64,000 bases of DNA, taken from positions 831,501 through 895,500 of the forward strand of contig NZ_CP011058.1 in the NCBI RefSeq assembly GCF_000961095.1, read 5' to 3'. This DNA is from Paenibacillus beijingensis (GTDB lineage Bacteria > Bacillota > Bacilli > Paenibacillales > Paenibacillaceae). Made by a program: the position numbers and the translations under genes. This document shows, piece after piece, positions 1 through 7,862 of this stretch. The notes beneath the pieces were generated by a model, which worked only from the letters and a program-made list of their open reading frames with translations, searched no databases and was not told where the DNA came from. The number at the start of each line of letters is the position of its first letter. The first letter of the stretch is position 1.

Positions 1-195
1 CGTCGTAATATCTTCCAAGCTCTTGTCGATCATATGTAAATTGGAATTAACCAGGTTTTGATATGAATTCGCAACTTGAGTCAAGACGACGCTTTTAGCA
101 TAATTCCCGACGATAAAAAGAATCAAAAGGAGGGGAACCGTGATCGCACCGAAAAGCAGAAAGAAACGAGAACCAAGCGTATTCATTTTGTTCAT
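1..195 (-). CDS. N-terminal fragment of a membrane sensor histidine kinase (tentative)
   Basis: Only the first 65 codons lie in the window; the rest runs off the left edge. The ATG at 195 follows a GAGGGGG ribosome binding site about 8 bases upstream, with a second in-frame ATG at 186. The peptide has a short basic start (MNKMNT), one hydrophobic segment at residues 11-30 (FFLLFGAITVPLLLILFIVG) and then a polar stretch that would begin an extracytoplasmic domain. That layout is typical of YesM-type kinases of Paenibacillus two-component systems, but no kinase domain is visible. A methyl-accepting or other sensor protein is also possible. Confidence 0.5.
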   Translation of the reverse strand, partial: MNKMNTLGSRFFLLFGAITVPLLLILFIVGNYAKSVVLTQVANSYQNLVNSNLHMIDKSLEDITT

Positions 196-247
196 GCTGC
201 ATCCCCCTCTTGAGCAGTCGTTCCGGCTCTTTACGCCATTTCAAAAA

Positions 248-261
248 TTAAGCGCTTTCAT
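248..261 (-). promoter_or_regulatory. Possible catabolite-responsive element (cre)
   Basis: On the minus strand this reads ATGAAAGCGCTTAA, close to the CcpA-binding consensus TGWNANCGNTNWCA. It lies about 55 bases upstream of the start of the sensor gene at 195, so carbon catabolite control is plausible. It is a single short match without other support. Confidence 0.35.
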
Positions 262-638
262 AAATGCTAACACCCCGGATAATCCGGAAACAAGGGGAAT
301 TTTCATCTGAAAAAGGTGCACTATTTACAGCAAAATAGAGGCTTCCCGCAAGTTGATGAACTCGCAAGAAACCTCTTTTTCACCTCATGTCGATCAATTG
401 CACACCCTCTCAATTATATGGCAAGCTTATGCTTCCAAAACAAAAGCCCTTGAATACAAGGACTTCTCAAATGGCCATAACCGTTTCCTTTCCACAAACA
501 GCGGCGACTCGGGACGATCCCAAAGATTAACGCGATGGTTTGGTCCGGAATTCGTAATTTGCTTGTAAGAACCATCTTTTCAAATTTCATAAGGGAAACA
601 GAAAGTTTCTATGTTCGATGTTATCTCGGGGTGAACCA
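262..638. other. Non-coding stretch between the sensor gene and the SDR gene
   Basis: No convincing gene was found here. A plus-strand open frame at 353-568 has no ribosome binding site and no recognisable domain. The stretch should hold the promoter of the sensor gene and the 3' end of the SDR transcript. Confidence 0.4.
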
Positions 639-1403
639 CTATAAATGAGATCCTCCCGTAACATCAAGTAATTGGGCTGTGACGAAACGGCCGTCTTGGG
701 ATGCAAGGAACGCAACAACATCGGCAATATCGGAGGGTTCACCCATTCGGCCAAGAGCGACCATGTCAGCGAGTAGTTTTTGTGCTTCAGGAGAATCAAG
801 AAAGTCCGCATTCATGTCGGTTCTAACCATGCCGGGTAAAACCGCATTTACCGTGATTCCTCGAGGACCAAGTAATTTTGCAAGATGGAGCGTGAAGGTA
901 TTGATTGCTCCTTTGGTTAAGTTGTAAGCCATAATCGGTGGATAAGCAACCCTTGTAACACCCGAAGAAATATTGACGATACGCCCTTCATTACGCAAGC
1001 GGGAGAGCGACTTTTGTACTAAAAAGAACGGTGCTTTGACATTCACTGCAAATATTTCATCAAATGCGCTTTCCGTCGTTTCTTCAAAAGATTCCGGTAT
1101 TCCGATACCAGCATTATTGACCAGAATGTCAAAGTGGATTTCACCGGTTCGAAGCATTAGTTCCTTATCAAGTAATTGGATGAGTTGATTGACACCGGCG
1201 GCTGTGTTAAGATTCGCACCAATTGAAAATGCTTCACCCCCGTTCGCTTTTATCGTTTTCACCACATCTTCTGCGGCATCCTGCCCGCTTCCATAGTGAA
1301 CGGCAATTAATGCACCTTCTCTTGCGAGCCGTAAAGCGATCCCTCGGCCGATCCCTCTGCTTCCCCCGGTAACCAGTGCTACTTTTCCATTGAGCCGGTT
1401 CAT
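639..1403 (-). CDS. SDR family NAD(P)-dependent oxidoreductase
   Basis: This 254-residue classical short-chain dehydrogenase probably acts in the cytoplasm on an unknown carbonyl or alcohol substrate. It has the cofactor-binding glycine motif TGGSRGIGRG near the N-terminus, the NNAG motif, a Ser in NISSG, and the catalytic Tyr-x-x-x-Lys as YNLTKG. The C-terminus (RMGEPSDIADVVAFLAS, then TGGSHL) is typical of FabG-like SDRs. The start at 1403 follows GGAGAATTATA; the longer upstream frame has no ribosome binding site. The start overlaps the stop of the upstream BNR gene (TAATG), so translation is probably coupled. Substrate cannot be inferred. Confidence 0.88.
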   Translation of the reverse strand: MNRLNGKVALVTGGSRGIGRGIALRLAREGALIAVHYGSGQDAAEDVVKTIKANGGEAFSIGANLNTAAGVNQLIQLLDKELMLRTGEIHFDILVNNAGIGIPESFEETTESAFDEIFAVNVKAPFFLVQKSLSRLRNEGRIVNISSGVTRVAYPPIMAYNLTKGAINTFTLHLAKLLGPRGITVNAVLPGMVRTDMNADFLDSPEAQKLLADMVALGRMGEPSDIADVVAFLASQDGRFVTAQLLDVTGGSHL

Positions 1404-2443
1404 TATAATTCTCCTTTCCAATCCATAACTAATAAAGCGCTGCGATGTCTTCTTTGTGGGGCATGTTGTAAATGCCTTTTGTCCCAATCGACAGACAATG
1501 CATGCCAAGTTTTTCCTCTATCCGAAGACCGAAAAAGACCTCGATTATTCAACGCATAGAAAGTATTATAATCATTCGGGTCCGCTGCTAAATTGGAAAT
1601 CATTGTACCTTTCGCAACGGGCAAGCCCTGTTCGACCTTTTTCCATGGCTGATCCTTTTCTTTACGATAGATATAAGATTCAGCAACGGAAGGGTCATAA
1701 GCATTTATCGCTCCGGCAGAAGCAGAAACGAGCATCATGTCCGGGTCATCCTTGCTGACCACCATACTAAGCATATAACGATGTTCTAATCCATCGCTAA
1801 AATGTACCCACGTCTCGCCGCCATCGTGACTCAGTAACACGCTTCTGCCTGGTTGATCTACACCGTCACTACACGCTGCATAGATTCGATTAGGTGCCTT
1901 TGGATGAGTTAATAGTATATGGGCGTCTAAAGGGTTTCCTTCTTTTGTATCCAGCCAGTGTTCGCCTCCGTTTTGAGTTCTAATCACTGCCCCTGCCTCG
2001 ATGGAAGCATATATATTTCCATTCGACGAATCTTCAGCAATCATACGAACATTATGGGTTTGGGGATTTGGCGGGAAAGACCATCTCGAATAAGAAGGCA
2101 AGGCTTTGATCTCTTCCCATTCACTCCAACTTTGGCCGGCATCGATGGAATAAAACAAAGCACTTCGATCAGTTCCTGCGTAGACCGTTCCATAATCTCC
2201 GTTTTTTCGGGTCGGGCTAACAAACACAGAAGTAAAGATTGATTCGGGAATGTCTTCTCCAATCCTTTTCCAACTGTCGCCACCGTCATCACTCATCCAT
2301 AAGCCATGCCCATCGGTTCCGCAATAGAGGCGGTTTGGCATGAAGGGATCGTTCGCAATACATACAGGATTTAAAACTTCTAAGTGAGACAGGAGTTTGT
2401 ACTTCGTTTTCAGTTCATCCAAAACTATTAATTCTTCTGACAT
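1403..2443 (-). CDS. BNR/sialidase-like repeat protein (beta-propeller)
   Basis: The protein of about 346 residues carries repeated Asp-box (BNR) motifs of the form S-x-D-x-G-x-x-W: MSDDGGDSWKR, SIDAGQSWSE, TQNGGEHWLD, SHDGGETWVH and SSDRGKTWHA. These predict a beta-propeller related to YCF48-like or sialidase-like proteins. No signal peptide is visible and sialidase catalytic residues were not identified, so enzyme activity should not be assumed. It is the first gene of a two-gene unit with the SDR and is divergent from a MarR regulator. The start is uncertain: the clear ribosome binding site AAGGAGAG lies before a T9 tract and fits an ATG in another frame. Confidence 0.72.
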   Translation of the reverse strand: MSEELIVLDELKTKYKLLSHLEVLNPVCIANDPFMPNRLYCGTDGHGLWMSDDGGDSWKRIGEDIPESIFTSVFVSPTRKNGDYGTVYAGTDRSALFYSIDAGQSWSEWEEIKALPSYSRWSFPPNPQTHNVRMIAEDSSNGNIYASIEAGAVIRTQNGGEHWLDTKEGNPLDAHILLTHPKAPNRIYAACSDGVDQPGRSVLLSHDGGETWVHFSDGLEHRYMLSMVVSKDDPDMMLVSASAGAINAYDPSVAESYIYRKEKDQPWKKVEQGLPVAKGTMISNLAADPNDYNTFYALNNRGLFRSSDRGKTWHALSVDWDKRHLQHAPQRRHRSALLVMDWKGEL

Positions 2444-2550
2444 GCATAAAAAAAAATCGATTCATCTCATTCTCTCCTTACCGACAGATTTGTTTGCCAC
2501 CTTTTCCTGATTAGGGTACACTACAGATACAGAACTTGATTATAATGACC

Positions 2551-2567
2551 ATATCAATTATTGATAT
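2551..2567. promoter_or_regulatory. Palindromic operator candidate for the MarR regulator
   Basis: The 17-base palindrome ATATCAATTATTGATAT lies in the divergent promoter region between the BNR-SDR pair and the marR-type gene, about 50 bases upstream of the regulator start. MarR proteins commonly bind AT-rich palindromes of this size, so it is the best candidate site for autoregulation and for control of the divergent pair. Confidence 0.5.
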
Positions 2568-2617
2568 TTATATAGTGATTATGATCAGTAAGTTAAAAAA
2601 TGTCAAGGAGAATATGT

Positions 2618-3079
2618 ATGGGCAATTCAGAATTTCCATTTCCGGCTAATCCTGCTTCAGCCGCCTTTGTATTACAAACCTTAATTAAGACCACTCACCA
2701 AGTTCATCGTGAGTTTGAGAGGCTATTATCGACTTTGGGATTGCCATCATACTTAACTGGACCACGTTTGCGAGTCCTTTTGGATGTTTCACAATATGGC
2801 AGCATTCGTATGAGTGATTTAGCAAAAAATCTGGGGGTCGAAGCTCGGGTCGTGACACAATATGTAGATACGTTAGAGGGACAAAATTTACTTGTGCGGA
2901 CGGCAGATCCAACTGATCGTCGGGCAACGCTTGTGAAATTGACTGATGAAGCACTCCCTATCATAGAACAAGCACGAATTGTAATGGAACAAGCTGCAGA
3001 AAAAATATTTGAAGGAATACCTATTGACTCACGCAAGCAATTGATTCAACAGCTTAATCAGCTTACCCATGGAAGTTAG
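2618..3079 (+). CDS. MarR family transcriptional regulator
   Basis: This 153-residue protein has the MarR winged-helix arrangement. The recognition region is around SIRMSDLAKNLGVEARVVTQ, and the wing is marked by the family-typical DPTDRRATLVKLT stretch. MarR proteins are dimers that release DNA on binding small phenolic or oxidative ligands. ATG 2618 is preceded by AAGGAGAATATGT; the frame is open further 5', but the earlier ATG at 2600 has no site. Divergent orientation to the BNR-SDR pair and an intervening palindrome suggest that it represses that pair and itself. The ligand is unknown. Confidence 0.88.
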   Translation: MGNSEFPFPANPASAAFVLQTLIKTTHQVHREFERLLSTLGLPSYLTGPRLRVLLDVSQYGSIRMSDLAKNLGVEARVVTQYVDTLEGQNLLVRTADPTDRRATLVKLTDEALPIIEQARIVMEQAAEKIFEGIPIDSRKQLIQQLNQLTHGS

Positions 3080-3163
3080 AATGTGTGATTACGGAGGAAG
3101 CTTAAACCATCCTGCCCGGTAACTCAACGAATGATATTCGTTGGCAACAACCTTTAAATCAAT

Positions 3164-3193
3164 AAAGCTTGCCGACTAATGGCAAGCTTTTAA
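3164..3193 (+). terminator. Intrinsic terminator downstream of the MarR gene
   Basis: A perfect 10-base stem (AAAGCTTGCC / GGCAAGCTTT) with a 7-base loop is followed by T residues. Confidence 0.75.
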
Positions 3194-3323
3194 TTCCAAA
3201 TAGAACCTATGGCAAACTTATAGGTTAATTCAAGTTTATCGAACAAATGAGCCCCTTGAGAGCTCAGACATCCTGAAGGGCACCAATCTGCAAGAAATGT
3301 GACTTTTTCTTGACCTTTATACA

Positions 3324-3351
3324 AAAACGGGACCCCGAAAGGTCCCGTTTT
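3324..3351 (-). terminator. Intrinsic terminator of groESL
   Basis: An 11-base perfect stem (AAAACGGGACC / GGTCCCGTTTT) with a 6-base loop lies 30 bases beyond the groEL stop. On the minus strand it runs into a T-rich tract. Confidence 0.85.
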
Positions 3352-3380
3352 GCTTGTATATCAAGGTTTTGGAGGGGCGA

Positions 3381-5009
3381 TTACATCATTCCGCCCATTC
3401 CGCCCATTCCGCCCATGTCTGGCATAGCCGGTTTGTCTTTTTCAGGTTTGTCAACGACAACCGCTTCGGTCGTCAGAACGACTGCCGCTACGGAAGCCGC
3501 GTTTTGCAGCGCGGAGCGCGTTACTTTGGTCGGGTCAACGATACCTGCATCGATCATGTTCACCCAGTCGCCGGTAGCGGCGTTGTAGCCGATGCCGAGC
3601 TCTTCTTTTTTCAAGCGTTCCACGATGATGGAGCCTTCAACGCCAGCGTTCGCAGCGATCGTGCGAACCGGCTCTTCCAGAGCGCGCAGGATGATGTTAA
3701 CGCCGGTTTTTTCTTCGCCGCTAACTTCAAGTGCCGCTACTTTGTTGTATACGTTCACGAGTGCCGTACCGCCGCCGGAAACGATACCTTCTTCAACCGC
3801 AGCGCGGGTGGAGTTCAGGGCGTCTTCGATGCGCAGCTTGCGCTCTTTCAGTTCGGTTTCGGTTGCAGCGCCGACTTTGATTACCGCTACGCCGCCGGCC
3901 AGTTTAGCCAGACGCTCTTGCAGTTTCTCGCGGTCGAAGTCGGAAGTTGTTTCTTCCAGCTGCGAACGGATTTGGGTGACGCGGGATTGGATGTCGGCCG
4001 GGTTGCCTTTGCCGTCGACGATGATCGTGTTTTCTTTCGTTACACGAACTTGGCGCGCGGAACCGAGCTGCTCCGGAGTCGTCGATTTCAGGTCGAGACC
4101 GAGCTCTTCCGTAATGACTTGGCCGCCGGTCAGAGCGGCGATATCGCCCAGCATCGCTTTGCGGCGGTCGCCAAAGCCAGGAGCTTTAACGGCCACGCAA
4201 GTGAACGTGCCGCGAAGACGGTTGACGATCAAGGTAGCTTGCGCTTCGCCTTCCACGTCTTCCGCGATAATCAGCAGCTGCTTGCCGGATTGAACGACTT
4301 TCTCGAGAACCGGAAGGATCTCTTGAATGTTCGTAATTTTTTTGTCAGTGATCAAGATGTACGGCTCGTCAAGAATCGCTTCCATCTTGTCGGTATTCGT
4401 AACCATGTAAGGGGAAGTGTAGCCGCGGTCGAACTGCATGCCTTCAACCACTTCCAGCTCCGTAGCGAAACCTTTGGATTCTTCAACGGTAATGACGCCG
4501 TCGTTGCCCACTTTTTCCATCGCTTCCGCGATCAGTTGGCCGACTTCTTCGTCACCGGAGGAGATTGCCGCAACCTGTGCGATCGACTGTTTGCCTGCGA
4601 TCGGCTTGGAGATTGCTTTCAGCTCCTCAACAGCGGCTCTAACCGCTTTTTCGATGCCTTTGCGGATGACAACCGGGTTAGCGCCGGCTGTTACGTTTTT
4701 CAGGCCTTCGCGGATGATCGCTTGCGCCAGAACGGTTGCCGTCGTCGTGCCGTCGCCCGCAACGTCGTTCGTTTTGGTCGCAACTTCTTTAACCAGCTGC
4801 GCGCCGGCGTTTTCGAACGCATCTTCGAGCTCGATTTCTTTGGCGATGGAAACGCCGTCATTCGTGATGAGCGGGCTTCCGAATTTTTTCTCCAGTACAA
4901 CGTTGCGGCCTTTCGGACCGAGCGTTACTTTAACCGTATTTGCAAGAGCGTCAACTCCGCGCAGCATGCCGCGGCGGGCTTCTTCGCTGAACTTGATTTC
5001 TTTTGCCAT
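3381..5009 (-). CDS. groEL: Chaperonin GroEL (60 kDa, Hsp60)
   Basis: This 542-residue protein forms the double-ring ATP-driven folding chamber of the cytosol with GroES as lid. The start MAKEIKFSEEARRGMLRGVD, the ATP-binding GDGTTTATVL motif near residue 88 and the Gly-Met repeat tail ending in GGMGGMM are diagnostic, and the length is the usual one. It follows groES by about 100 bases in a bicistronic operon under a CIRCE operator and ends at a strong terminator. The gene appears intact. Confidence 0.99.
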   Translation of the reverse strand: MAKEIKFSEEARRGMLRGVDALANTVKVTLGPKGRNVVLEKKFGSPLITNDGVSIAKEIELEDAFENAGAQLVKEVATKTNDVAGDGTTTATVLAQAIIREGLKNVTAGANPVVIRKGIEKAVRAAVEELKAISKPIAGKQSIAQVAAISSGDEEVGQLIAEAMEKVGNDGVITVEESKGFATELEVVEGMQFDRGYTSPYMVTNTDKMEAILDEPYILITDKKITNIQEILPVLEKVVQSGKQLLIIAEDVEGEAQATLIVNRLRGTFTCVAVKAPGFGDRRKAMLGDIAALTGGQVITEELGLDLKSTTPEQLGSARQVRVTKENTIIVDGKGNPADIQSRVTQIRSQLEETTSDFDREKLQERLAKLAGGVAVIKVGAATETELKERKLRIEDALNSTRAAVEEGIVSGGGTALVNVYNKVAALEVSGEEKTGVNIILRALEEPVRTIAANAGVEGSIIVERLKKEELGIGYNAATGDWVNMIDAGIVDPTKVTRSALQNAASVAAVVLTTEAVVVDKPEKDKPAMPDMGGMGGMGGMM

Positions 5010-5110
5010 CGTCAGTTACCTCCCGGGTAATGTGTTGGGTGTGGGCTTATAAGCCGTAAGTAATTCTTCCTTGCGCTTGTTGCCCTGTATGTGGGGATCT
5101 CCGGCTTGTC

Positions 5111-5392
5111 TTAACCGAAAATCGCGTGAATGTCGCTTTCTTTCATAATCAAATACTCTTTGCCTTCGTATTTGATTTCCGTGCCCGCATATTTGGAGAA
5201 CAGAACGCGGTCGCCTTCTTTCACTTCCAGAGCAACGCGAACGCCGTCTTTCAGTGTTCCACTTCCGACAGCTACCACTTTGCCTTCTTGCGGCTTTTCT
5301 TTCGCCGTGTCCGGCAGTACGATACCGCTGGCGGTCGTTTCTTCTTTCGCGATCGGTTCGATCAATACGCGTTCACCCAAAGGTCTGATCAT
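5111..5392 (-). CDS. groES: Co-chaperonin GroES
   Basis: This 93-residue Hsp10 forms the heptameric cap of GroEL. The start MIRPLGERVLIEP and the mobile-loop region KEETTASGIVLPDTAKEKPQ are typical, and the length is normal. The start is supported by an upstream AAGGAGGC site. It is the first gene of the groESL operon and lies about 45 bases from a CIRCE inverted repeat, so HrcA repression with heat induction is expected. Confidence 0.99.
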   Translation of the reverse strand: MIRPLGERVLIEPIAKEETTASGIVLPDTAKEKPQEGKVVAVGSGTLKDGVRVALEVKEGDRVLFSKYAGTEIKYEGKEYLIMKESDIHAIFG

Positions 5393-5437
5393 GAAAAATA
5401 GCCTCCTTAAATTGAATTTGTCGCAATTTGATGATTG

Positions 5438-5464
5438 TTAGCACTCGTGAGAGCTTAGTGCTAA
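5438..5464 (-). promoter_or_regulatory. CIRCE operator (HrcA-binding site)
   Basis: TTAGCACTC - 9 bases - TAGTGCTAA matches the CIRCE consensus (TTAGCACTC-N9-GAGTGCTAA) with one mismatch. It sits just upstream of groES, as in other Firmicutes. Confidence 0.95.
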
Positions 5465-5639
5465 TAACATTTTTAATCATACTCAACTTAGGGAATGATT
5501 TCAAGTGGTTCGGCTTAAAATCGGTGCAATTTACGAAATTTTTGCTTCTCTGCGCGAACGGCCCTTGTTAGCGCCGCCTCACCTGGCTCCCAAGCGGGTT
5601 CGCCTATCCTAGGAATGATGCGGGGCGCCGCCCAAAAAA

Positions 5640-5691
5640 GACGATGGCCGCAAACCGGGCCAAGCGCGGTTTGCGGCCATCGTCTTACAGC
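5640..5691 (-). terminator. Strong terminator downstream of the small membrane protein gene
   Basis: A perfect 17-base inverted repeat (GACGATGGCCGCAAACC and its complement) with an 11-base loop occupies 5640-5684. On the minus strand it is followed by a run of six T. The remainder of 5465-5640 shows nothing recognisable. Confidence 0.85.
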
Positions 5692-5721
5692 TTCATTAAT
5701 ACGGCTGCGGCGCAGCGACCG

Positions 5722-6000
5722 TTACAGATCATCCGTCCGGTCCGCGTCCCGCTCTTTCTCCTCTTCCCGGTGCACCAAATAAATGGAGGCGCCGGCGGTG
5801 TAAATAAAGACGCTGCCGATCAGAAAACCGATGCCGACCATCAGGCTCAGATTTTCGTCGCTGAAGTGGCTCAACCTCCACAAGCACAATACCACCCCGG
5901 TCACCAGACATGCCCATGCCGCAAAATTCATAAAAGTAAAGAGACGTTTGACATCATGTTTGTCCAGATCCGGCTTTTTCATCGACACCATTTTGCTCAC
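5722..6000 (-). CDS. Small two-helix membrane protein, unknown function
   Basis: The protein of about 92 residues has two hydrophobic segments (around FMNFAAWACLVTGVVLCLW and MVGIGFLIGSVFIYTAGASI) and a charged C-terminus (HREEEKERDADRTDDL). GTG at 6000 is the best start, with AGGA 10 bases upstream; a GTG at 6009 is also in frame but lies too close. It sits between groES and tatC, the place held by ydiK in the Bacillus subtilis order. That equivalence is positional only; no sequence family was recognised. Confidence 0.6.
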   Translation of the reverse strand: MSKMVSMKKPDLDKHDVKRLFTFMNFAAWACLVTGVVLCLWRLSHFSDENLSLMVGIGFLIGSVFIYTAGASIYLVHREEEKERDADRTDDL

Positions 6001-6301
6001 GTCTATCACATCCTATTCGGTTTAATGTAAGGGCTTTCTTAATTAGAATATACCACATTTACGAATTTTATGTCACATAATTTTCATTTTTTTATCAAAT
6101 TTCAGTCACTTTTATATATTGACTATGCAGGTGGTTTAGGTTAAATGACGGATTGCGAGAAACGGAGGCATGACAGAAGGTGAAAAAGCTGAGGAAAACT
6201 CCTGTCGGAGTCATTTAATGATGAGCGACCCATGCCGGTCAAAAAGTTCATGCGCTGTTCAACCATCCCCCTTGGCTGAACATCTGCGGATCACAAACCA
6301 G

Positions 6302-6611
6302 CCTCGTATGGCTTACGAACTGAGTCATCGTTATTTGTACAGATTGAACCTGTTCCAAGCTCTAACGAATCGTAGAGTCACTATTCTATTCCTATCGACT
6401 CGGTTGGTTTGTTTTTTGATGCAATAATGATGGTAGGGTTCGTTATCGCTCAAGAAGTCTAATTATTCCTGAAATAACGGTTTTACGATTCTTTAGCCAG
6501 TTTCATAAGTCGTTCGCTGCCGTCCACTGCTCGAAGATTCCCCCAACGTCAAGATTGTCCTATAACGAAAAACAAAACAAAAACGAGGCGGAAGACTACC
6601 CTCACCCCGTA
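6302..6611. repeat. Diverged intergenic repeat, family 1, copy A
   Basis: This roughly 310-base non-coding stretch aligns by eye with 28355-28667. Shared blocks include a near-identical CTTACGAA...TAGTCATCGTTATTTGT segment at the start, CTAACGAATC, GAAATAACGG, TTACG-TTCTTTAG and, at the end, ACAAAAACGAGGCGGAAGAC. No ORF is conserved between the copies. The flanking 6020-6300 sequence shows nothing recognisable. Confidence 0.75.
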
Positions 6612-6632
6612 ATTTTATAAGTCTATAATCTC

Positions 6633-6664
6633 AAAAAAAACCGCCGCAGACAGAGCTGCAGCGG
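6633..6664 (-). terminator. Terminator of the tatA-tatC unit
   Basis: On the minus strand a stem CCGCTGCAG / CTGCGGCGG with one mismatch and a 6-base loop is followed by eight T residues, about 45 bases after the tatC stop. Confidence 0.8.
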
Positions 6665-6709
6665 ATATTACGGCAGGTAATACAAGCATTATTCAATGTT
6701 CAGCTGTCG

Positions 6710-7525
6710 TTAAATTCGCTGTACGCCGTAGTCTTCCTCGAAGCGGGCGTCCGCCCGCTGCTGGCGGCGGTATATCCGGGCGGACAAAAACACGCTCACT
6801 TCATACAGCACCACCAGCGGAATGGACACCAAAATATCCGAAACGACGTCCGGCGGCGTAATCGTAACTCCGATCACAATCATAATAAAGTAGGCGACGC
6901 GGCGCATTTTGCGCAGCGTGGCCGGCGTTACGATGCGCAGCATCGTCAGAAACATAATGAGAAGCGGAAGCTCAAACAGCAGCGAAATCGGAATGATGAT
7001 GTTGAACATAAACGTGAAATACTGCGTAATCCCGTACGTTTCTTCGAGCCCGAGATGCCGCGACACTTTCGTCGTGAAGGAGAATGCCATCGGCAGCACG
7101 ATAAAATACGAAAATGAAAGCCCGATCAGAAACATAACGACGGCGTAGGGCACATAACGAAGCGCGGCCCGCTGCTCTTGCGGCTTCAACGCCGGCTTTA
7201 CGAACGACCACAGCTGGTAGAAAGCGAATGGAACGACAGGAATAAGCGCGATGACAAAAGCGAATTTCATGTAGATCCCGATGCCGTCCCATAGCGAAAA
7301 AGCATGAAGCGCCATTTCGTTCACGGGCGGCTGCTCCATCAAGTAGCGGTATACCGGATCGGCGCAAATCAAACCGGCAACAAGGCCGAGCGCGAGCACA
7401 ACGAGCACCGCAATGATCCGCTTGCGCAGCTCCCCCAAATGCTCAAACAGCGGCATCAGCCCTTCTTCGCGAATGCGGGCGCGCGCCGCTTCCGCTTCGC
7501 TTTCCGCTCGCATACTGTCCGTCAT
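6710..7525 (-). CDS. tatC: Twin-arginine translocase subunit TatC
   Basis: This 271-residue integral membrane protein is the signal-peptide receptor of the Tat pathway, which exports folded proteins bearing an RR motif. It has six predicted helices and the family hallmarks FEHLGELRKRII near the N-terminus and F-x-F-E-x-P-L-type sequence (ISLLFELPLLIMFL) before helix 5. It lies about 60 bases downstream of tatA. The adjacent molybdenum cofactor genes are suggestive, since many Tat substrates are cofactor-loaded molybdoenzymes. The gene appears intact. Confidence 0.97.
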   Translation of the reverse strand: MTDSMRAESEAEAARARIREEGLMPLFEHLGELRKRIIAVLVVLALGLVAGLICADPVYRYLMEQPPVNEMALHAFSLWDGIGIYMKFAFVIALIPVVPFAFYQLWSFVKPALKPQEQRAALRYVPYAVVMFLIGLSFSYFIVLPMAFSFTTKVSRHLGLEETYGITQYFTFMFNIIIPISLLFELPLLIMFLTMLRIVTPATLRKMRRVAYFIMIVIGVTITPPDVVSDILVSIPLVVLYEVSVFLSARIYRRQQRADARFEEDYGVQRI

Positions 7526-7584
7526 CGTCTACCCCTCCTTGCTTGTCAATCACCATCTGGGCCGGAAAAAAAAACAGGCTTCCG

Positions 7585-7812
7585 TCAATCCGGAAGCCGT
7601 TTGTTGTCTTGTTCGTCCGCGCGGGTGACATCTACCTGCGATGCATTGCTTTTGCCCGAATCGTCCTCTATCAAGTCGCGTGTGCCCGCTTTAAACTCCC
7701 GCAGCGTGCGGCCGAACGCCCGCCCCAGCTCGGGCAGCTTATTCGGCCCAAAGAGCAAAAGCGCAATGATTGCCAGCAGCAAAAAACCAGTCGCGCCAAT
7801 TCCGCCAAACAT
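7585..7812 (-). CDS. tatA: Twin-arginine translocase subunit TatA
   Basis: This 75-residue protein has the TatA layout: one N-terminal helix (GFLLLAIIALLLF), the FGPNKLPELGR hinge, an amphipathic helix (AFGRTLREFKAGTRDL) and an acidic polar tail. It polymerises to form the Tat passage with TatC. The ATG at 7812 has a GAGGGG site just upstream. It belongs to a minus-strand cluster moaC, mogA, moeA-like, tatA, tatC. The single tatA resembles the TatAy/TatCy pair at the matching Bacillus locus. Confidence 0.96.
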   Translation of the reverse strand: MFGGIGATGFLLLAIIALLLFGPNKLPELGRAFGRTLREFKAGTRDLIEDDSGKSNASQVDVTRADEQDNKRLPD

Positions 7813-7862
7813 GGAGTCCCCTCCTCAAACGTGGATGATGAAGGCCTGCCGCGCCCAAAACG

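Noticed and set aside
353..568. Possible small gene on the plus strand
   Set aside because: No ribosome binding site, no recognisable domain, and composition like the surrounding non-coding DNA.
3354..5030. A long plus-strand open frame of 558 codons opposite groEL
   Set aside because: It is the antisense shadow of groEL; low-stop reverse frames are common opposite GC-rich conserved genes, and no ribosome binding site or family match is present.
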